Source: Clostridia bacterium (GTDB lineage: Bacteria; Bacillota; Clostridia; Christensenellales; Borkfalkiaceae). From it: a stretch of 64,000 nt of DNA. The number at the start of each line of letters is the position of its first letter. Position 1 is the stretch's first letter. The stretch covers positions 164,851 through 228,850 of the forward strand of contig JAFTPK010000002.1 of NCBI GenBank assembly GCA_017463325.1, written 5' to 3'. The translations under genes and the position numbers were made by a program. Under the pieces are notes generated by a model. It saw only the letters and a list, made by a program, of their open reading frames with translations. It was not told where the DNA came from and made no database searches. Below are positions 14,561 through 23,783 of this stretch, piece by piece.

Positions 14561-15646
14561 ATGGAGAATAGCAGGTCATCCAAAATTAAATACATTTGCC
14601 ACAAATGCGGGGCAGAGTTAAGCGAAGAGAATTGCCGAGCAGAAGGAGTGCCGTACTGCATCTTTTGCGAAAGTGAATCGTTTGAAGAGTTTGAAAAGGC
14701 AAACGGAACGCATTTGGCATTGTATTTGAACTGTGCGCGATTTAATGTGCCGCTCCACCCGTTGCTTCTTGGGAAAGATTTTGAGCAAGAAGAGAACAAG
14801 TGGTTTGCCTACATTGAACTGCTTGAAGAAAACGGTAAGCACCTTGTGAACGAACGACCCGCAAGTTTTGCAGACGGCGAATCAAGGTTGTTGCGGATTT
14901 TTGGTAAAGATTTTACCGAAAAAGATTTTGCGAAATATATTCACTACGAAAAAGATAGGCTTTCAAAGCTCCCCGGGACTGAAAGGCAAAGGGAAACGTG
15001 GGGAACGCGTACATTGTGGCAAAATCTGCCTATGACAACGGAAGTTTATGACGAGCTTGATAGGATTTACGATGCACGTATATCGAGATACAAAGGGGTT
15101 TCGTTGGACGACACCGTGCGTGAAGTTCTCAAAAAGGTTTCAACTCTTTCTCTCGTGCAAGAGCATTTGCGCTCGCTTGGCGATGCGGCGGGATATGATA
15201 GAGTGCAAAAGATTATCGACAGTATGCTCGCATCCGAGCAACTTCGTAGAAAAGACGAAAAACCCGTAGAACCGTTAAAAATGGATGCAATGGTCGTCGC
15301 GTTGGAAGCTATGGGGCTTATGGAGAACGGTCAACTGCTCAATTACGACGAGCTTGTAGAAGTTCTCCGTGATAAATTCGTTAAGTCAAAAAAATATGCT
15401 TATTCTTTGGATGTTGCAGACCAAATGATACTCGATATTCACAATACAATGAGAAAAAATGCAGACATAGCGACATTGGTTGATTTGCCTGCTGAAATGG
15501 AACTCGTTGACGAATACGGTGAATTTGAACCCGAAGAAACGGAGCAAGAGAAAGAGAATAAGAGATTTGCGGGATTAACAAAGGTACAGTTTGAAAAACC
15601 CGCACCCGCGCCCACCACAAAAAAAAGTAAAGGCGGTAAAAAGTAA
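14561..15646 (+). CDS. Zinc-ribbon protein, possible small terminase subunit
   Basis: 361 residues, directly upstream of the large terminase (1-nt overlap), where the DNA-recognition subunit is normally found. N-terminal zinc ribbon YICHKCGAELSEENC...YCIFCES, then a helical body and a Lys-rich tail (KKSKGGKK). The function is inferred from position; no HTH is obvious. The ATG at 14561 has GGGAGAAG just upstream; an ATG at 14549 would add four residues. Confidence 0.55.
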   Translation: MENSRSSKIKYICHKCGAELSEENCRAEGVPYCIFCESESFEEFEKANGTHLALYLNCARFNVPLHPLLLGKDFEQEENKWFAYIELLEENGKHLVNERPASFADGESRLLRIFGKDFTEKDFAKYIHYEKDRLSKLPGTERQRETWGTRTLWQNLPMTTEVYDELDRIYDARISRYKGVSLDDTVREVLKKVSTLSLVQEHLRSLGDAAGYDRVQKIIDSMLASEQLRRKDEKPVEPLKMDAMVVALEAMGLMENGQLLNYDELVEVLRDKFVKSKKYAYSLDVADQMILDIHNTMRKNADIATLVDLPAEMELVDEYGEFEPEETEQEKENKRFAGLTKVQFEKPAPAPTTKKSKGGKK

Positions 15647-17484
15647 TGCCTACGGGTTATTGCGGAGAAGGGCGCAAATGGAACAAAAAGATAGGTCGCT
15701 GGGAAAAGACAAAAAAAGAGCAAGCGTTTGATTACGAGAGCGTAGATAAAAAGGCGTGGGGCTTGCTTATCAGCTTTTTCCGCTTCTATCCCGATTTTTG
15801 GTACGATTTGATTCGTTCGGAAAATGCCCCGTATGGGCTTGAACTTCCACAGAGAATTATGCTCCGAGTACAGGCAAGATACCAAACTACGTACATAACG
15901 GGCGCGAGAGGCATTACAAAGACCTTTGTGGCGATGCTTTCCAAAGAACACGACGGGACTTTTTATCCCGGTGAGCAAGTTCGATATTACGCCCCCGCGC
16001 AGAAACAATCCGCAAAACTTGCATCGCAAGCATTCGCCGTTACAGAAAAATGCTATCCGATTGCGACGAGCTATTGGAATAAAAATAACGACAGAGCGGA
16101 TATGTTCCGTATCACAACAGATTACGGGTCGGAATTTACAATGTATGCACCGCGCGGCGACAACTTCCACGCCGTAATCGCCGAAGAAATGGCGCAAGAA
16201 GGCGGTGAAGATGGCTTTAACTTTGACGACTTTGAAGAAGATGTAAAGAAAGGGCATCGTCTTGAACGAATGATAAACGGCGTAAAAGACAGAACCCGCG
16301 TACAGTTAAAGTTCAACTGTATATCGAACGCATCTTCGCGGCAAAACAAGGCGTTTACCGTCTATCGCAAGACCGCCTTAAAAGCGATGATATTCGGCGA
16401 CAAATACGACGGTTTCTGTATGGATATTTCTTGGATTTCAGCCTTGCTCTGCAATTTAAGGGGTATCGCTTACTACAAGAAAGAAAAATCCACGTCAACG
16501 GCAGAAGTTTGGCAGCGCGAAATGGAAGCGCGGTACACGGGAACGGGTGAAAACCCTATGCTTTCAGACGAAATATTAGCCAAAAGCAAAAAACTTATGG
16601 TTATGGAAAATCGTCATTGTGGCGACCCGAACGCCGTATATGTTGTTGCTCACGACGTTTCATACGAAGAAGGACAAAAGAACGCAAAGTGCGCCGACGT
16701 CGTTTGGAAATGTACAAGATATACAACTCCCGCAAAACGTGATAAGTACCGAAAGCAAGCCGTATTTGTTGATAGCTATCCACCGCCAAAAACGGAAGCA
16801 TTGCAAGCGCAAAAGTTGAAAGATTTGTGGTTGCGGTTTTGTATGGATGGCGGTCAAGCGACATATATCGTGGTCGATGCTCGCGCCGTCGGCAAGACGG
16901 TGGTGCAAGAGCTTATGAAGCCAACGGGTGATGGAACGCCTACGCTTTGTTGCTACGACCATTGCGCGTATGCAGATATTGAACAGCCTAACGCATTGCC
17001 TATTATTTATCCGTTAAAAGCGACAAGAGCAGGTGGAACGGACGACGAAGGGCAAATGATAAGATACCTTCAGCGTGAGTGGGAGCAAGGCAATATCGAG
17101 ATATTGACGACAAACGTTCTTGACGGCGTGGAAGCGTACAAAATATTTCACGGAATAAAAGATACATTCGACGACGGCAAGATAGCGCAACCCTATAAGC
17201 AAACGGAAGGGTGGTGCGAAGAAATACAAAATCTTCAAGTCAAGCCGAGCGGAACTTCGATAAAGGAAGTTCGGAAAAGCAAAGGAAAGCAACGCGACCG
17301 ACATTCGGCGGGAAAATACGGCTTACGCTTTATTAGCCTTCTTGAAGATAAACTCGTAAAAGAAACCTACAAAAAGAAGTCGTCGTGGTCGGATGCGATT
17401 GAGCAACGGCAGATTGACATCCCACGATATGGCGGCGCGCAAAACAATACAAGAGCGAACCTACTTGCATTAAGGAGAAGATAA
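15646..17484 (+). CDS. terL: Terminase large subunit
   Basis: 612 residues. The ATP-driven motor and nuclease that packages phage DNA into proheads. Walker A is GARGITKT (86-93, with the Arg-containing form usual in terminases), Walker B is AVIAEE (176-181). The C-terminal nuclease half shows acidic strand ends VVAHDVSY and YIVVDARAVG. Size and position (zinc-ribbon protein before, portal after) fit. The most divergent part is the N-terminal 80 residues. Confidence 0.85.
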   Translation: MPTGYCGEGRKWNKKIGRWEKTKKEQAFDYESVDKKAWGLLISFFRFYPDFWYDLIRSENAPYGLELPQRIMLRVQARYQTTYITGARGITKTFVAMLSKEHDGTFYPGEQVRYYAPAQKQSAKLASQAFAVTEKCYPIATSYWNKNNDRADMFRITTDYGSEFTMYAPRGDNFHAVIAEEMAQEGGEDGFNFDDFEEDVKKGHRLERMINGVKDRTRVQLKFNCISNASSRQNKAFTVYRKTALKAMIFGDKYDGFCMDISWISALLCNLRGIAYYKKEKSTSTAEVWQREMEARYTGTGENPMLSDEILAKSKKLMVMENRHCGDPNAVYVVAHDVSYEEGQKNAKCADVVWKCTRYTTPAKRDKYRKQAVFVDSYPPPKTEALQAQKLKDLWLRFCMDGGQATYIVVDARAVGKTVVQELMKPTGDGTPTLCCYDHCAYADIEQPNALPIIYPLKATRAGGTDDEGQMIRYLQREWEQGNIEILTTNVLDGVEAYKIFHGIKDTFDDGKIAQPYKQTEGWCEEIQNLQVKPSGTSIKEVRKSKGKQRDRHSAGKYGLRFISLLEDKLVKETYKKKSSWSDAIEQRQIDIPRYGGAQNNTRANLLALRRR

Positions 17485-17795
17485 TGGAGAAATATTCGCT
17501 TTATATTGGCAGGTACAAAGATTTGCCCGAAGAGGAGTTTAGTTATTTCTCTCCAATGAGCGGGTATATGCTTGTGTATAGCCAAAAAGAAGTAGAAGGC
17601 TTAAAAAAAGTTCTTCCCGAAAAAGAAAGCAAACTTTCTTCTGATGAAAGAGCGTGGTTGACCCAAACGAAACTCACTATCAGCGCAAGACATTTCGGGC
17701 AATCTATGGAAGAGGCGACGAAAAACGCGGAGCAGTTTTTTGAACTTCTCAAAAAAGAATTAAAAGCAGAGCAAGAAAAAGCAAACAAGGGTTAG
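17484..17795 (+). CDS. Hypothetical protein between terminase and portal
   Basis: 103 residues. C-terminal helical stretch (FGQSMEEATKNAEQFFELLKKELKAEQEKANKG). Not recognised. Overlaps the terL stop by one base and ends 1 bp before the portal gene, so it belongs to the packaging unit. Confidence 0.6.
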   Translation: MEKYSLYIGRYKDLPEEEFSYFSPMSGYMLVYSQKEVEGLKKVLPEKESKLSSDERAWLTQTKLTISARHFGQSMEEATKNAEQFFELLKKELKAEQEKANKG

Positions 17796-17796
17796 T

Positions 17797-19557
17797 ATGA
17801 ACAAAACGGAGCAACAAAAACAGAATAAGAACGCGAGTGGGCAATCGGTAGCCGAAACGAAAAAGACTTCGTATTCTGCCATTCTCGAAACTCTGAATAG
17901 CATAATGTCCAATTACGGACAAGGGTTGCCCGTTGCAAATCTCTTTGGCGCATTTTCTCGCGCGAGCGAAGGTTATGCAAATCAACCGCAGATACAGAAT
18001 GCAAGAATTAAGGCAATTTCGTCCTTGCCCGTTGATTACACAAAGGAAGAGATAGGGGAGTTTTTACGTACCCCGTATCAAAATGAACAACCCTTGCGGC
18101 AAACGAGCGAAATCTTGCGGTGGACTGCCTATCCCTATTTCAAAATCTCAAAAACATATCAGGATATTCCCACTTATCATTATTGTGCAACGCCGTTGTA
18201 TTTGACGAGTGAAGATGCAAAATCGGAAGAGTATAAGAGAGAAGAACGCTTGATTGATAAAGTCAATAAAACTCTTCGCCCTGATATTCAAGCCCATAGG
18301 ATTGCCGGGGAAGCTGTCAACCAAGGAAAAGTTTTTTATTCCTTGCGCGTAAACGCCGACAAGGTTCACAATAAAGTGAACTATGCGTTTCTGCAACAGC
18401 TTCCAACGGATTGGTGTTGGATTGTTGGGAAAAACAATTTAAGCGGATGGACTATTTCGTTTAATATGTTTTACTTTATGCAACCGGGGACAGACCCTTT
18501 ACAATACGGCGATTTATTTAAGCCTTACCTTGACGACTTCAATAGTATGTTTGAAGAACCGAAATCGAGAAAAAGGGGAGAAATAGCGGTGTACGCAAGC
18601 GTTCCCTGCAAAGGCAAAGATATTCATTTTTACCCTTGCAATATCAAGTCGAACGCCACGGGCAATCCAAAAACATTTAAGCAAAACGGCGAGTGGTATT
18701 ACTATGTAACACTCCCCGTGGATAAGGTGTACGCGTTTGAAATAGACGACACGACACCTGCTGTTGCATCTCCTTTGAGTGGTTTGATGCTTACCTATTC
18801 GCAACAGAGCGATTATGAGGCGGCACAGTTGAGCTTATTGCTCAATCCCCTAATTAAGATTTTCACAGGCGAAATTCCGTACTTCCAAGATAATGGAAGC
18901 ACGGTGGAAGATGGCTATCGCCTTTCTCGCGGTGGAAGATTGCTCTTTGAAACCTTATTCCAAGCGCTTATGCTTAAAAATAATACGTCGGGCGCATCGT
19001 TCTTCTCTGCCCCCGTACAGAACATTAAGAGCCACGATTTCACGGAAAGTGCAAACGCAAACGAAATCTCTTCTTCGTTCAATAAGTACGGTATGGCAAA
19101 AGCGGGATTAAGCGGTATTATTCCCGTTGACGAAGATGTTAAAGCAGGGCAAGCAGAGATTTCCGCAAAACTTGAAAGCCGTTACTCAAATTGTATCTAC
19201 AAACAGTTTGAGAGAATGATGGACAATCTCTACGAGAGCCTGAATCTTAAACACGCTTTCAGATTTACAATGTTCGGTTCAATATATACCGACAATGAAT
19301 TGCGCGAAAATCTTGAAAAGCGGGTATCGAACGGCGACACGAGCGTATATCCGTATCTTGCTGCGCTTGACGGTCAGAGTATGTTGGATAAAGTTGCGGT
19401 GATGAACGGTGTAGAGGCAAGTGGTTTCTTGGATATGCTTACACCGCCCGCGACGTCGTACACGCAAAGCGCAGACGGTAAAACGGTGGGTCGCCCCAAA
19501 AACAAAAAGATAACGGAAGGAAATGAAAAATCTGCCGATAGCGGCAATGTAAAATGA
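17797..19557 (+). CDS. Portal protein
   Basis: 586 residues, right size and place (after terL, before protease) for the dodecameric vertex through which DNA enters. Sequence is alpha/beta with a Gln/Asn-rich N-terminus and a disordered, polar C-terminus (KKITEGNEKSADSGNVK). No short diagnostic motif; the call rests on synteny and size. Start has weak Shine-Dalgarno context; stop of the previous gene is adjacent. Confidence 0.7.
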   Translation: MNKTEQQKQNKNASGQSVAETKKTSYSAILETLNSIMSNYGQGLPVANLFGAFSRASEGYANQPQIQNARIKAISSLPVDYTKEEIGEFLRTPYQNEQPLRQTSEILRWTAYPYFKISKTYQDIPTYHYCATPLYLTSEDAKSEEYKREERLIDKVNKTLRPDIQAHRIAGEAVNQGKVFYSLRVNADKVHNKVNYAFLQQLPTDWCWIVGKNNLSGWTISFNMFYFMQPGTDPLQYGDLFKPYLDDFNSMFEEPKSRKRGEIAVYASVPCKGKDIHFYPCNIKSNATGNPKTFKQNGEWYYYVTLPVDKVYAFEIDDTTPAVASPLSGLMLTYSQQSDYEAAQLSLLLNPLIKIFTGEIPYFQDNGSTVEDGYRLSRGGRLLFETLFQALMLKNNTSGASFFSAPVQNIKSHDFTESANANEISSSFNKYGMAKAGLSGIIPVDEDVKAGQAEISAKLESRYSNCIYKQFERMMDNLYESLNLKHAFRFTMFGSIYTDNELRENLEKRVSNGDTSVYPYLAALDGQSMLDKVAVMNGVEASGFLDMLTPPATSYTQSADGKTVGRPKNKKITEGNEKSADSGNVK

Positions 19558-19575
19558 TGCAAGGAGAATCAGATT

Positions 19576-19731
19576 ATGAAAATTAAGGCTATATTGCAAA
19601 ACGAGAAAAAGGAAGTCGTGTATATCATTGCCGTAGATATGAATTTCGTTTATTACGTAAAAAACACGGGCGAAATTGGGTATTGCAAACATTGCAAAAT
19701 AAAGGTTTCCGACCCGACTTATCTCGTGTAA
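19576..19731 (+). CDS. 51-residue hypothetical protein
   Basis: Strong ribosome binding site (AAGGAG). Beta-rich, ends with YCKHCKIKVSDPTYLV, one CxxC. Fills the gap between portal and the next gene. Unassigned. Confidence 0.5.
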   Translation: MKIKAILQNEKKEVVYIIAVDMNFVYYVKNTGEIGYCKHCKIKVSDPTYLV

Positions 19732-19743
19732 GGCGGTGATGAT

Positions 19744-20424
19744 ATGTCTGAAACGTTAAGACCTATGGAAGAGATACGGGCTATGATAAAAGAGAAAACA
19801 GCTCCAACGGAAGAGCCTGTGGTTGAAGAAAAAAACGGGCAGGCGGCAGAATCTCACGCCATTGTAGCCCAAGAAGATGGCAAGGCTATTACTGAATTGT
19901 CGGCTTCGGATATTCGATTAAAGGTTGATAAGTCGAAGTCGATGGAAGAGCAAGCGGAAGATATTGTTGGTGCTATGGCTACGGCAAAAGCCGTGCAAAA
20001 CGAAGAAACAGCCCGTGAGTTGACGGAGAAAAAATCGGAAGAATTGCTTGCAAAAGCCGAAGCAAAGAAAAAGCAAGCGCAAACAGCCGAAACGAAAGCC
20101 GAAGTTGAAAAGCAAGAGGCAAATCGGAGTAAAAACGAAGCGGTTTTGCAAACCTTTGGCATAAATAAGCATTTGCCCGATTGGTTGCTCGGTATTATGG
20201 TGTTTATTTTTTCACCGATATTCATTGTGTTGACAATCGCCATCGGTGTCCCGTGCGGGATTATCAAGGTATTTATTGACGATATAGACAATATTCTCGT
20301 TCGTTATGAAGCGGCAGATGCGAAGAATAAACCAAAAATTAAAGTTACGGTTTGGATTTTTCTCGTCTTGCTCGTTCTTGCGACAACAACGTTTATCGTC
20401 TTAAAATGTCTTGGAAAAATCTAA
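19744..20424 (+). CDS. Coiled-coil protein with two C-terminal membrane segments
   Basis: 226 residues. Residues 60-140 are an Ala/Glu/Lys-rich coiled coil (ELLAKAEAKKKQAQTAETKA), followed by membrane helices around residues 143-170 (WLLGIMVFIFSPIFIVLTIA) and 203-222 (VWIFLVLLVLATTTFIVL). It is unusual inside a head gene cluster. Could be involved in membrane anchoring or lysis; not recognised. Confidence 0.6.
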   Translation: MSETLRPMEEIRAMIKEKTAPTEEPVVEEKNGQAAESHAIVAQEDGKAITELSASDIRLKVDKSKSMEEQAEDIVGAMATAKAVQNEETARELTEKKSEELLAKAEAKKKQAQTAETKAEVEKQEANRSKNEAVLQTFGINKHLPDWLLGIMVFIFSPIFIVLTIAIGVPCGIIKVFIDDIDNILVRYEAADAKNKPKIKVTVWIFLVLLVLATTTFIVLKCLGKI

Positions 20425-20509
20425 TATGAAATAGTATCGCAGGGTTTTAGGGAAGAAAAATTGGAAAACCGCGCCGACTATAAAAAATAATAAAAGGAGA
20501 AAAAGGATT

Positions 20510-20821
20510 ATGAACTTTATTATGAGAGAACTCGAAAATAGAGAGAAACTTCTGGTTGAATACGCAGCCAAGGAGCAAAGGCGCGACGAACTCCAAGCGG
20601 AGTTGAATTGTCTTAATCAATACCTTTCCCAAAATAGCCCCGAAACCTTGAAAGCGGAAATCGAAGAGCTGAAAGGTTACGCAATCAAGTTGGGCTTTAT
20701 TCAGCCGCCCGTCGAAGATGTGCAGCCTGAATGCGCAACTCAAACAGAAGAGCTTGCGGTTGAAGAAATCGCGCCTGTGCAGGAAGAGCCTATTGCGGTT
20801 CAACCTGTTACGACAATCTAA
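20510..20821 (+). CDS. Coiled-coil hypothetical protein
   Basis: 103 residues: a coiled coil (RELENREKLLVEYAAKEQRR; ELQAELNCLNQYL) and an acidic, Pro/Val-rich tail. Strong AAAGGAG site. Pairs with the next gene, which is also a coiled coil. Possibly a head fibre or scaffold helper; that is only a guess. Confidence 0.55.
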   Translation: MNFIMRELENREKLLVEYAAKEQRRDELQAELNCLNQYLSQNSPETLKAEIEELKGYAIKLGFIQPPVEDVQPECATQTEELAVEEIAPVQEEPIAVQPVTTI

Positions 20822-20834
20822 TAGGAGGTAAATT

Positions 20835-21158
20835 ATGTTGGATTGCATTAAAAACGAACTTGTAAAAACAAGAGCGAATATCGTGGCGCAGAAACAAACA
20901 GAAATTGCCAACCAAAAGGTAAGAGCAGACCAAGAAGTTATCGCGCCCAAAGTCGCCGAATATGAAGCGGAAAAAGAAAATGCGCTTGCAGTCGCAAAAG
21001 CGAATTACGAAAAAACCGTAAATGAAATCACGGCGAGCTGTGAAGCCAAAAAGACCGCTTTTATTCAGCAGGTAAACGCGGCTGTGGAAAGCAAGGTTGA
21101 AGAGGGGTTCAGAGCAGTTCTTGCGGTTCTCGACGAACAAATCGGCGATAAGGAGTAA
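20835..21158 (+). CDS. Coiled-coil hypothetical protein
   Basis: 107 residues, Ala/Glu/Lys heptad pattern over most of its length (ELVKTRANIVAQKQTEIANQ). No Pro or Gly in the core. AGGAGG ribosome binding site. Unknown role. Confidence 0.55.
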   Translation: MLDCIKNELVKTRANIVAQKQTEIANQKVRADQEVIAPKVAEYEAEKENALAVAKANYEKTVNEITASCEAKKTAFIQQVNAAVESKVEEGFRAVLAVLDEQIGDKE

Positions 21159-21163
21159 GGACT

Positions 21164-21685
21164 ATGCAATGGCTCAAAGTAATTTTATACAATCAAAACA
21201 TAATGATATGGATTATGGCATTGTTGGTATTTTTACTTACGCAATTATTGAAATTCCCGATTAAGTTCTTCACGAACAAAATCAAAAAAGAAAGCACGAG
21301 AAAGGCGGTAAATTCGACGATTATGCTCCTTCCGTTCGCGCTTGGTTGCTTGGTTGAATATCTCTATTGTTATTACATACTTCATTGTGCTTTTGATTTA
21401 ACCGCAGGATTTATTCTCGGCGGTCAATCTATGGCATTCTACGGCATTATCGACCACCTTTTCGGGATTAAAATCGAAAACGAGCTTGAAACCGAAGAGG
21501 GGCAGGAAGTCTTGGAAGCAATCAGCGATGCGCAAGCTGACGGGGTTGTTACCACAGACGAAGTAAAAGACATTGCGGGAACGGCAGTAAAAGGGAAGAA
21601 AAACGCGGAGAAAGCCGCGAAAGCGGAAAAAGTGGAAACTCCCAAAGAGCTGCAAGAGTTTCTCAATGGCATTGATGTAAAATAA
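21164..21685 (+). CDS. Membrane protein with charged C-terminus
   Basis: 173 residues. Membrane helices near residues 13-28 (IMIWIMALLVFLLTQLL), 49-66 and 74-92, then a soluble charged tail. Layout resembles some holins but the position inside the head cluster argues against a simple lysis role. Not recognised. Confidence 0.55.
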   Translation: MQWLKVILYNQNIMIWIMALLVFLLTQLLKFPIKFFTNKIKKESTRKAVNSTIMLLPFALGCLVEYLYCYYILHCAFDLTAGFILGGQSMAFYGIIDHLFGIKIENELETEEGQEVLEAISDAQADGVVTTDEVKDIAGTAVKGKKNAEKAAKAEKVETPKELQEFLNGIDVK

Positions 21686-21694
21686 CAAAATAGC

Positions 21695-21719
21695 CGTGCC
21701 GCCGGGCAAAGGCGGCACG
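21695..21719 (+). other. GC-rich hairpin before the protease gene
   Basis: 9-bp perfect stem (CGTGCCGCC with GGCGGCACG) and a 7-nt loop, no T-tract after it. More likely an mRNA stability or processing element than a terminator; it sits 15 bp before the protease start. Confidence 0.55.
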
Positions 21720-21734
21720 ACAAAGGAAAGAATT

Positions 21735-23120
21735 ATGAGCGATAACAAAACCATACAAGGAAAACTGAACGAAGTGTCTTGCGGTGGCGGTCTGTTAAAA
21801 ATGCTCTCCGAAAACGACGGGTTAATCCAATATGTGGAGTTGTGGTTGATAAACGACAAAAAGCATAGAAACAAATGGACATTCGGGAAACTGAAAGAAC
21901 ATTTGAACTTGCTTGCCGGCATCCCCATTCTCGTTGCGTATGTTGACGGGGAGCTTGGGAAAAAGAGCGGTCATAATTTTAGGCAAGTCCGTCAACCCGA
22001 CGGCTCTGTGATTGCCACGTTTCTTGACGACGGCGCGGAGCATATAGTTGGGTTGCTCGGCAACGAAGAAGATATACGCCTTGAACATAAAGACGGTAAA
22101 GAATGGGTAGTCGCAAAAGGCAAGTTGTGGAAATGGTACGCACAGGAGTTGGTTGCCAAAATCAAGAAACAGGGGCTTGAAGGGCAACAAATCAGTATTG
22201 AAACTCTTGTTATGGACTATATTCCTGACGAAGAAAATGACCCCATTTACACAAAGTGGATGCCATTGGGTGTAACCGTTTTGGGCGACGGTGTAGAAGA
22301 AGCCGTAGCCGGGGCGAATATCCGAGCATTGTCTGCTATGGGCATTGATAAGATTAGAGAAGAAACATTACGAGTCGCATCGGTGTACCAAGCACAAACT
22401 CAAAATCCGCAAACCAAAAATAACAAGGAGAAACAAACAATTATGAACAAGAAAAGTCTTAACAATATGTTTAAGAACTGTCAAATTCTTGGAGTTGTTG
22501 GCAGTAAGGTAGCCTTGCTTTCTTGCGATAAGCACGAGGCTTACGTTTCTTCCGTAACGAAAGACGATAGTGGTGCGTTGGTTGAAGGCGGCAAGATTGC
22601 CGTCAACGCGACTGTTGTTTTTGGGGAAGGAGAAAACGAAGTCAAGCTCGCCTTGGATTCCGTCATTGAAACATTCAAAGCGGAAAACGAAGAGCTGAAA
22701 GGTAAAATTACCGACAACGAAAAGACGATTAAGGCATTGTCCGAAACAAACGAGAAGATGAAGAGTCAAGAAACTACGCGCAGAAAAAACGCAGTAAAGA
22801 CTGCAATCGATTCTCGTTTCGCGGAAATCAAGGCAAACAGCACGGCTGATTTCGCGGACGACGAAGTGGACGACCTTAAAGCAGAAGAAAAGCTCTGTGC
22901 GTTTGCCGCTATGGAAGATAAAGACGGTGTGTTTATCGGCGAAAAAGAGGCGGTAAAAGCGGTGGATGCCCGTTGTATGGATAAGGTTATCGAAGCGGGC
23001 AAGGTAATGGCAAATTCCAAACAAAAAGCCTATGTTTGGGACGAGCAAGCGGGCGGCGGTCAATCGAAAGCCAAAGACGGTTTGGATGAGCTGATTGACG
23101 AGTTCACGAACAAAGATTAA
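21735..23120 (+). CDS. Prohead protease fused to scaffold
   Basis: 461 residues. First half (to about 220) is globular with LLAGIPILVAYVDGELGKK and ISIETLVMDYIPDEEN, compatible with a prohead protease. Second half is a long charged coiled coil (ENEELKGKITDNEKTIKALS) typical of scaffold proteins. Position before decoration and capsid proteins supports the call. Catalytic residues cannot be assigned with certainty. ATG 21735 has AAAGGAAAG upstream; an earlier frame start at 21696 does not. Confidence 0.65.
   Translation: MSDNKTIQGKLNEVSCGGGLLKMLSENDGLIQYVELWLINDKKHRNKWTFGKLKEHLNLLAGIPILVAYVDGELGKKSGHNFRQVRQPDGSVIATFLDDGAEHIVGLLGNEEDIRLEHKDGKEWVVAKGKLWKWYAQELVAKIKKQGLEGQQISIETLVMDYIPDEENDPIYTKWMPLGVTVLGDGVEEAVAGANIRALSAMGIDKIREETLRVASVYQAQTQNPQTKNNKEKQTIMNKKSLNNMFKNCQILGVVGSKVALLSCDKHEAYVSSVTKDDSGALVEGGKIAVNATVVFGEGENEVKLALDSVIETFKAENEELKGKITDNEKTIKALSETNEKMKSQETTRRKNAVKTAIDSRFAEIKANSTADFADDEVDDLKAEEKLCAFAAMEDKDGVFIGEKEAVKAVDARCMDKVIEAGKVMANSKQKAYVWDEQAGGGQSKAKDGLDELIDEFTNKD
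22443..23120 (+). CDS. Internal in-frame start: separate scaffold protein
   Basis: Inside the protease gene, AAGGAG (22425-22430) lies 12 nt before an in-frame ATG (22443), and the preceding residues (QAQTQNPQTKNNKEKQ) form a flexible linker. The 225-residue product would be the scaffold alone. Nested scaffold genes are well known (lambda Nu3 within C). Inferred from the ribosome binding site and domain boundary. Confidence 0.6.
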   Translation: MNKKSLNNMFKNCQILGVVGSKVALLSCDKHEAYVSSVTKDDSGALVEGGKIAVNATVVFGEGENEVKLALDSVIETFKAENEELKGKITDNEKTIKALSETNEKMKSQETTRRKNAVKTAIDSRFAEIKANSTADFADDEVDDLKAEEKLCAFAAMEDKDGVFIGEKEAVKAVDARCMDKVIEAGKVMANSKQKAYVWDEQAGGGQSKAKDGLDELIDEFTNKD

Positions 23121-23141
23121 CAGTAAAAGGAGAAACAGATT

Positions 23142-23765
23142 ATGGCTAAAATTGCAAATACTCGGTTTGAAGTGTATGTTTCTAATTCCAAGAGAAACGA
23201 CCTTCAAAATATTACAGGCAAATTCGGCTCGTTTTCCGGTGAAACCTTTAACCCCGATGTATGTTCGGCAGGTTTCCTTTGTGTAACGTCGGGCAGACTT
23301 CCCTTGGAAGGCTACGAGAAGCACGGGATGAAAAACGGCAACTCGTGGTATATGGTTGAGGCGGCGAACGGTAGCGTTGTAGGCTTCCCCGGCGATAAGA
23401 CGGGCATTTACGCTTGCAATACATACGACGTAAACAAGGTTACGGACGGCGAACTCGTACTCAATCTCCCCGGCAAAACGCTTGGGCTTTCCGTTCCCGC
23501 AGGGGAAAGAGCGGACTTCACCGAACTCATTGTCGGCGAATCGTACAATTTCGGCGCAGGCAATTTCAAAACACTTCCCACCAATCTTACAGCAACGCCT
23601 TACGCAACGATTTCCAACGGCTTACTTGTTGCTACTGCAACTGCACCTACGGACGGTAGCGTTTACGCTGAAATCATCGACATCAGCAAGAGATTTATTG
23701 AAGGCGCGTATGACGGTGGACAAAAAATCACGGTTCGCATTTTGAGAAGTGCGAAAACGGCGTAA
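23142..23765 (+). CDS. Probable capsid decoration/structural protein
   Basis: 207 residues, Gly/Thr/Ala-rich and beta-strand-rich, no helices of note. Lies between scaffold and major capsid protein, where decoration (head-stabilising) proteins are found. ADFTELIVGESYNFGAGNF is in the middle. The call is positional. Confidence 0.5.
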   Translation: MAKIANTRFEVYVSNSKRNDLQNITGKFGSFSGETFNPDVCSAGFLCVTSGRLPLEGYEKHGMKNGNSWYMVEAANGSVVGFPGDKTGIYACNTYDVNKVTDGELVLNLPGKTLGLSVPAGERADFTELIVGESYNFGAGNFKTLPTNLTATPYATISNGLLVATATAPTDGSVYAEIIDISKRFIEGAYDGGQKITVRILRSAKTA

Positions 23766-23783
23766 TAGGAGGGAACACACATT

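Noticed and set aside
22368..23324. 318-codon minus-strand frame
   Set aside because: Antisense to the scaffold region, which has a repetitive charged codon pattern that keeps the opposite strand open.
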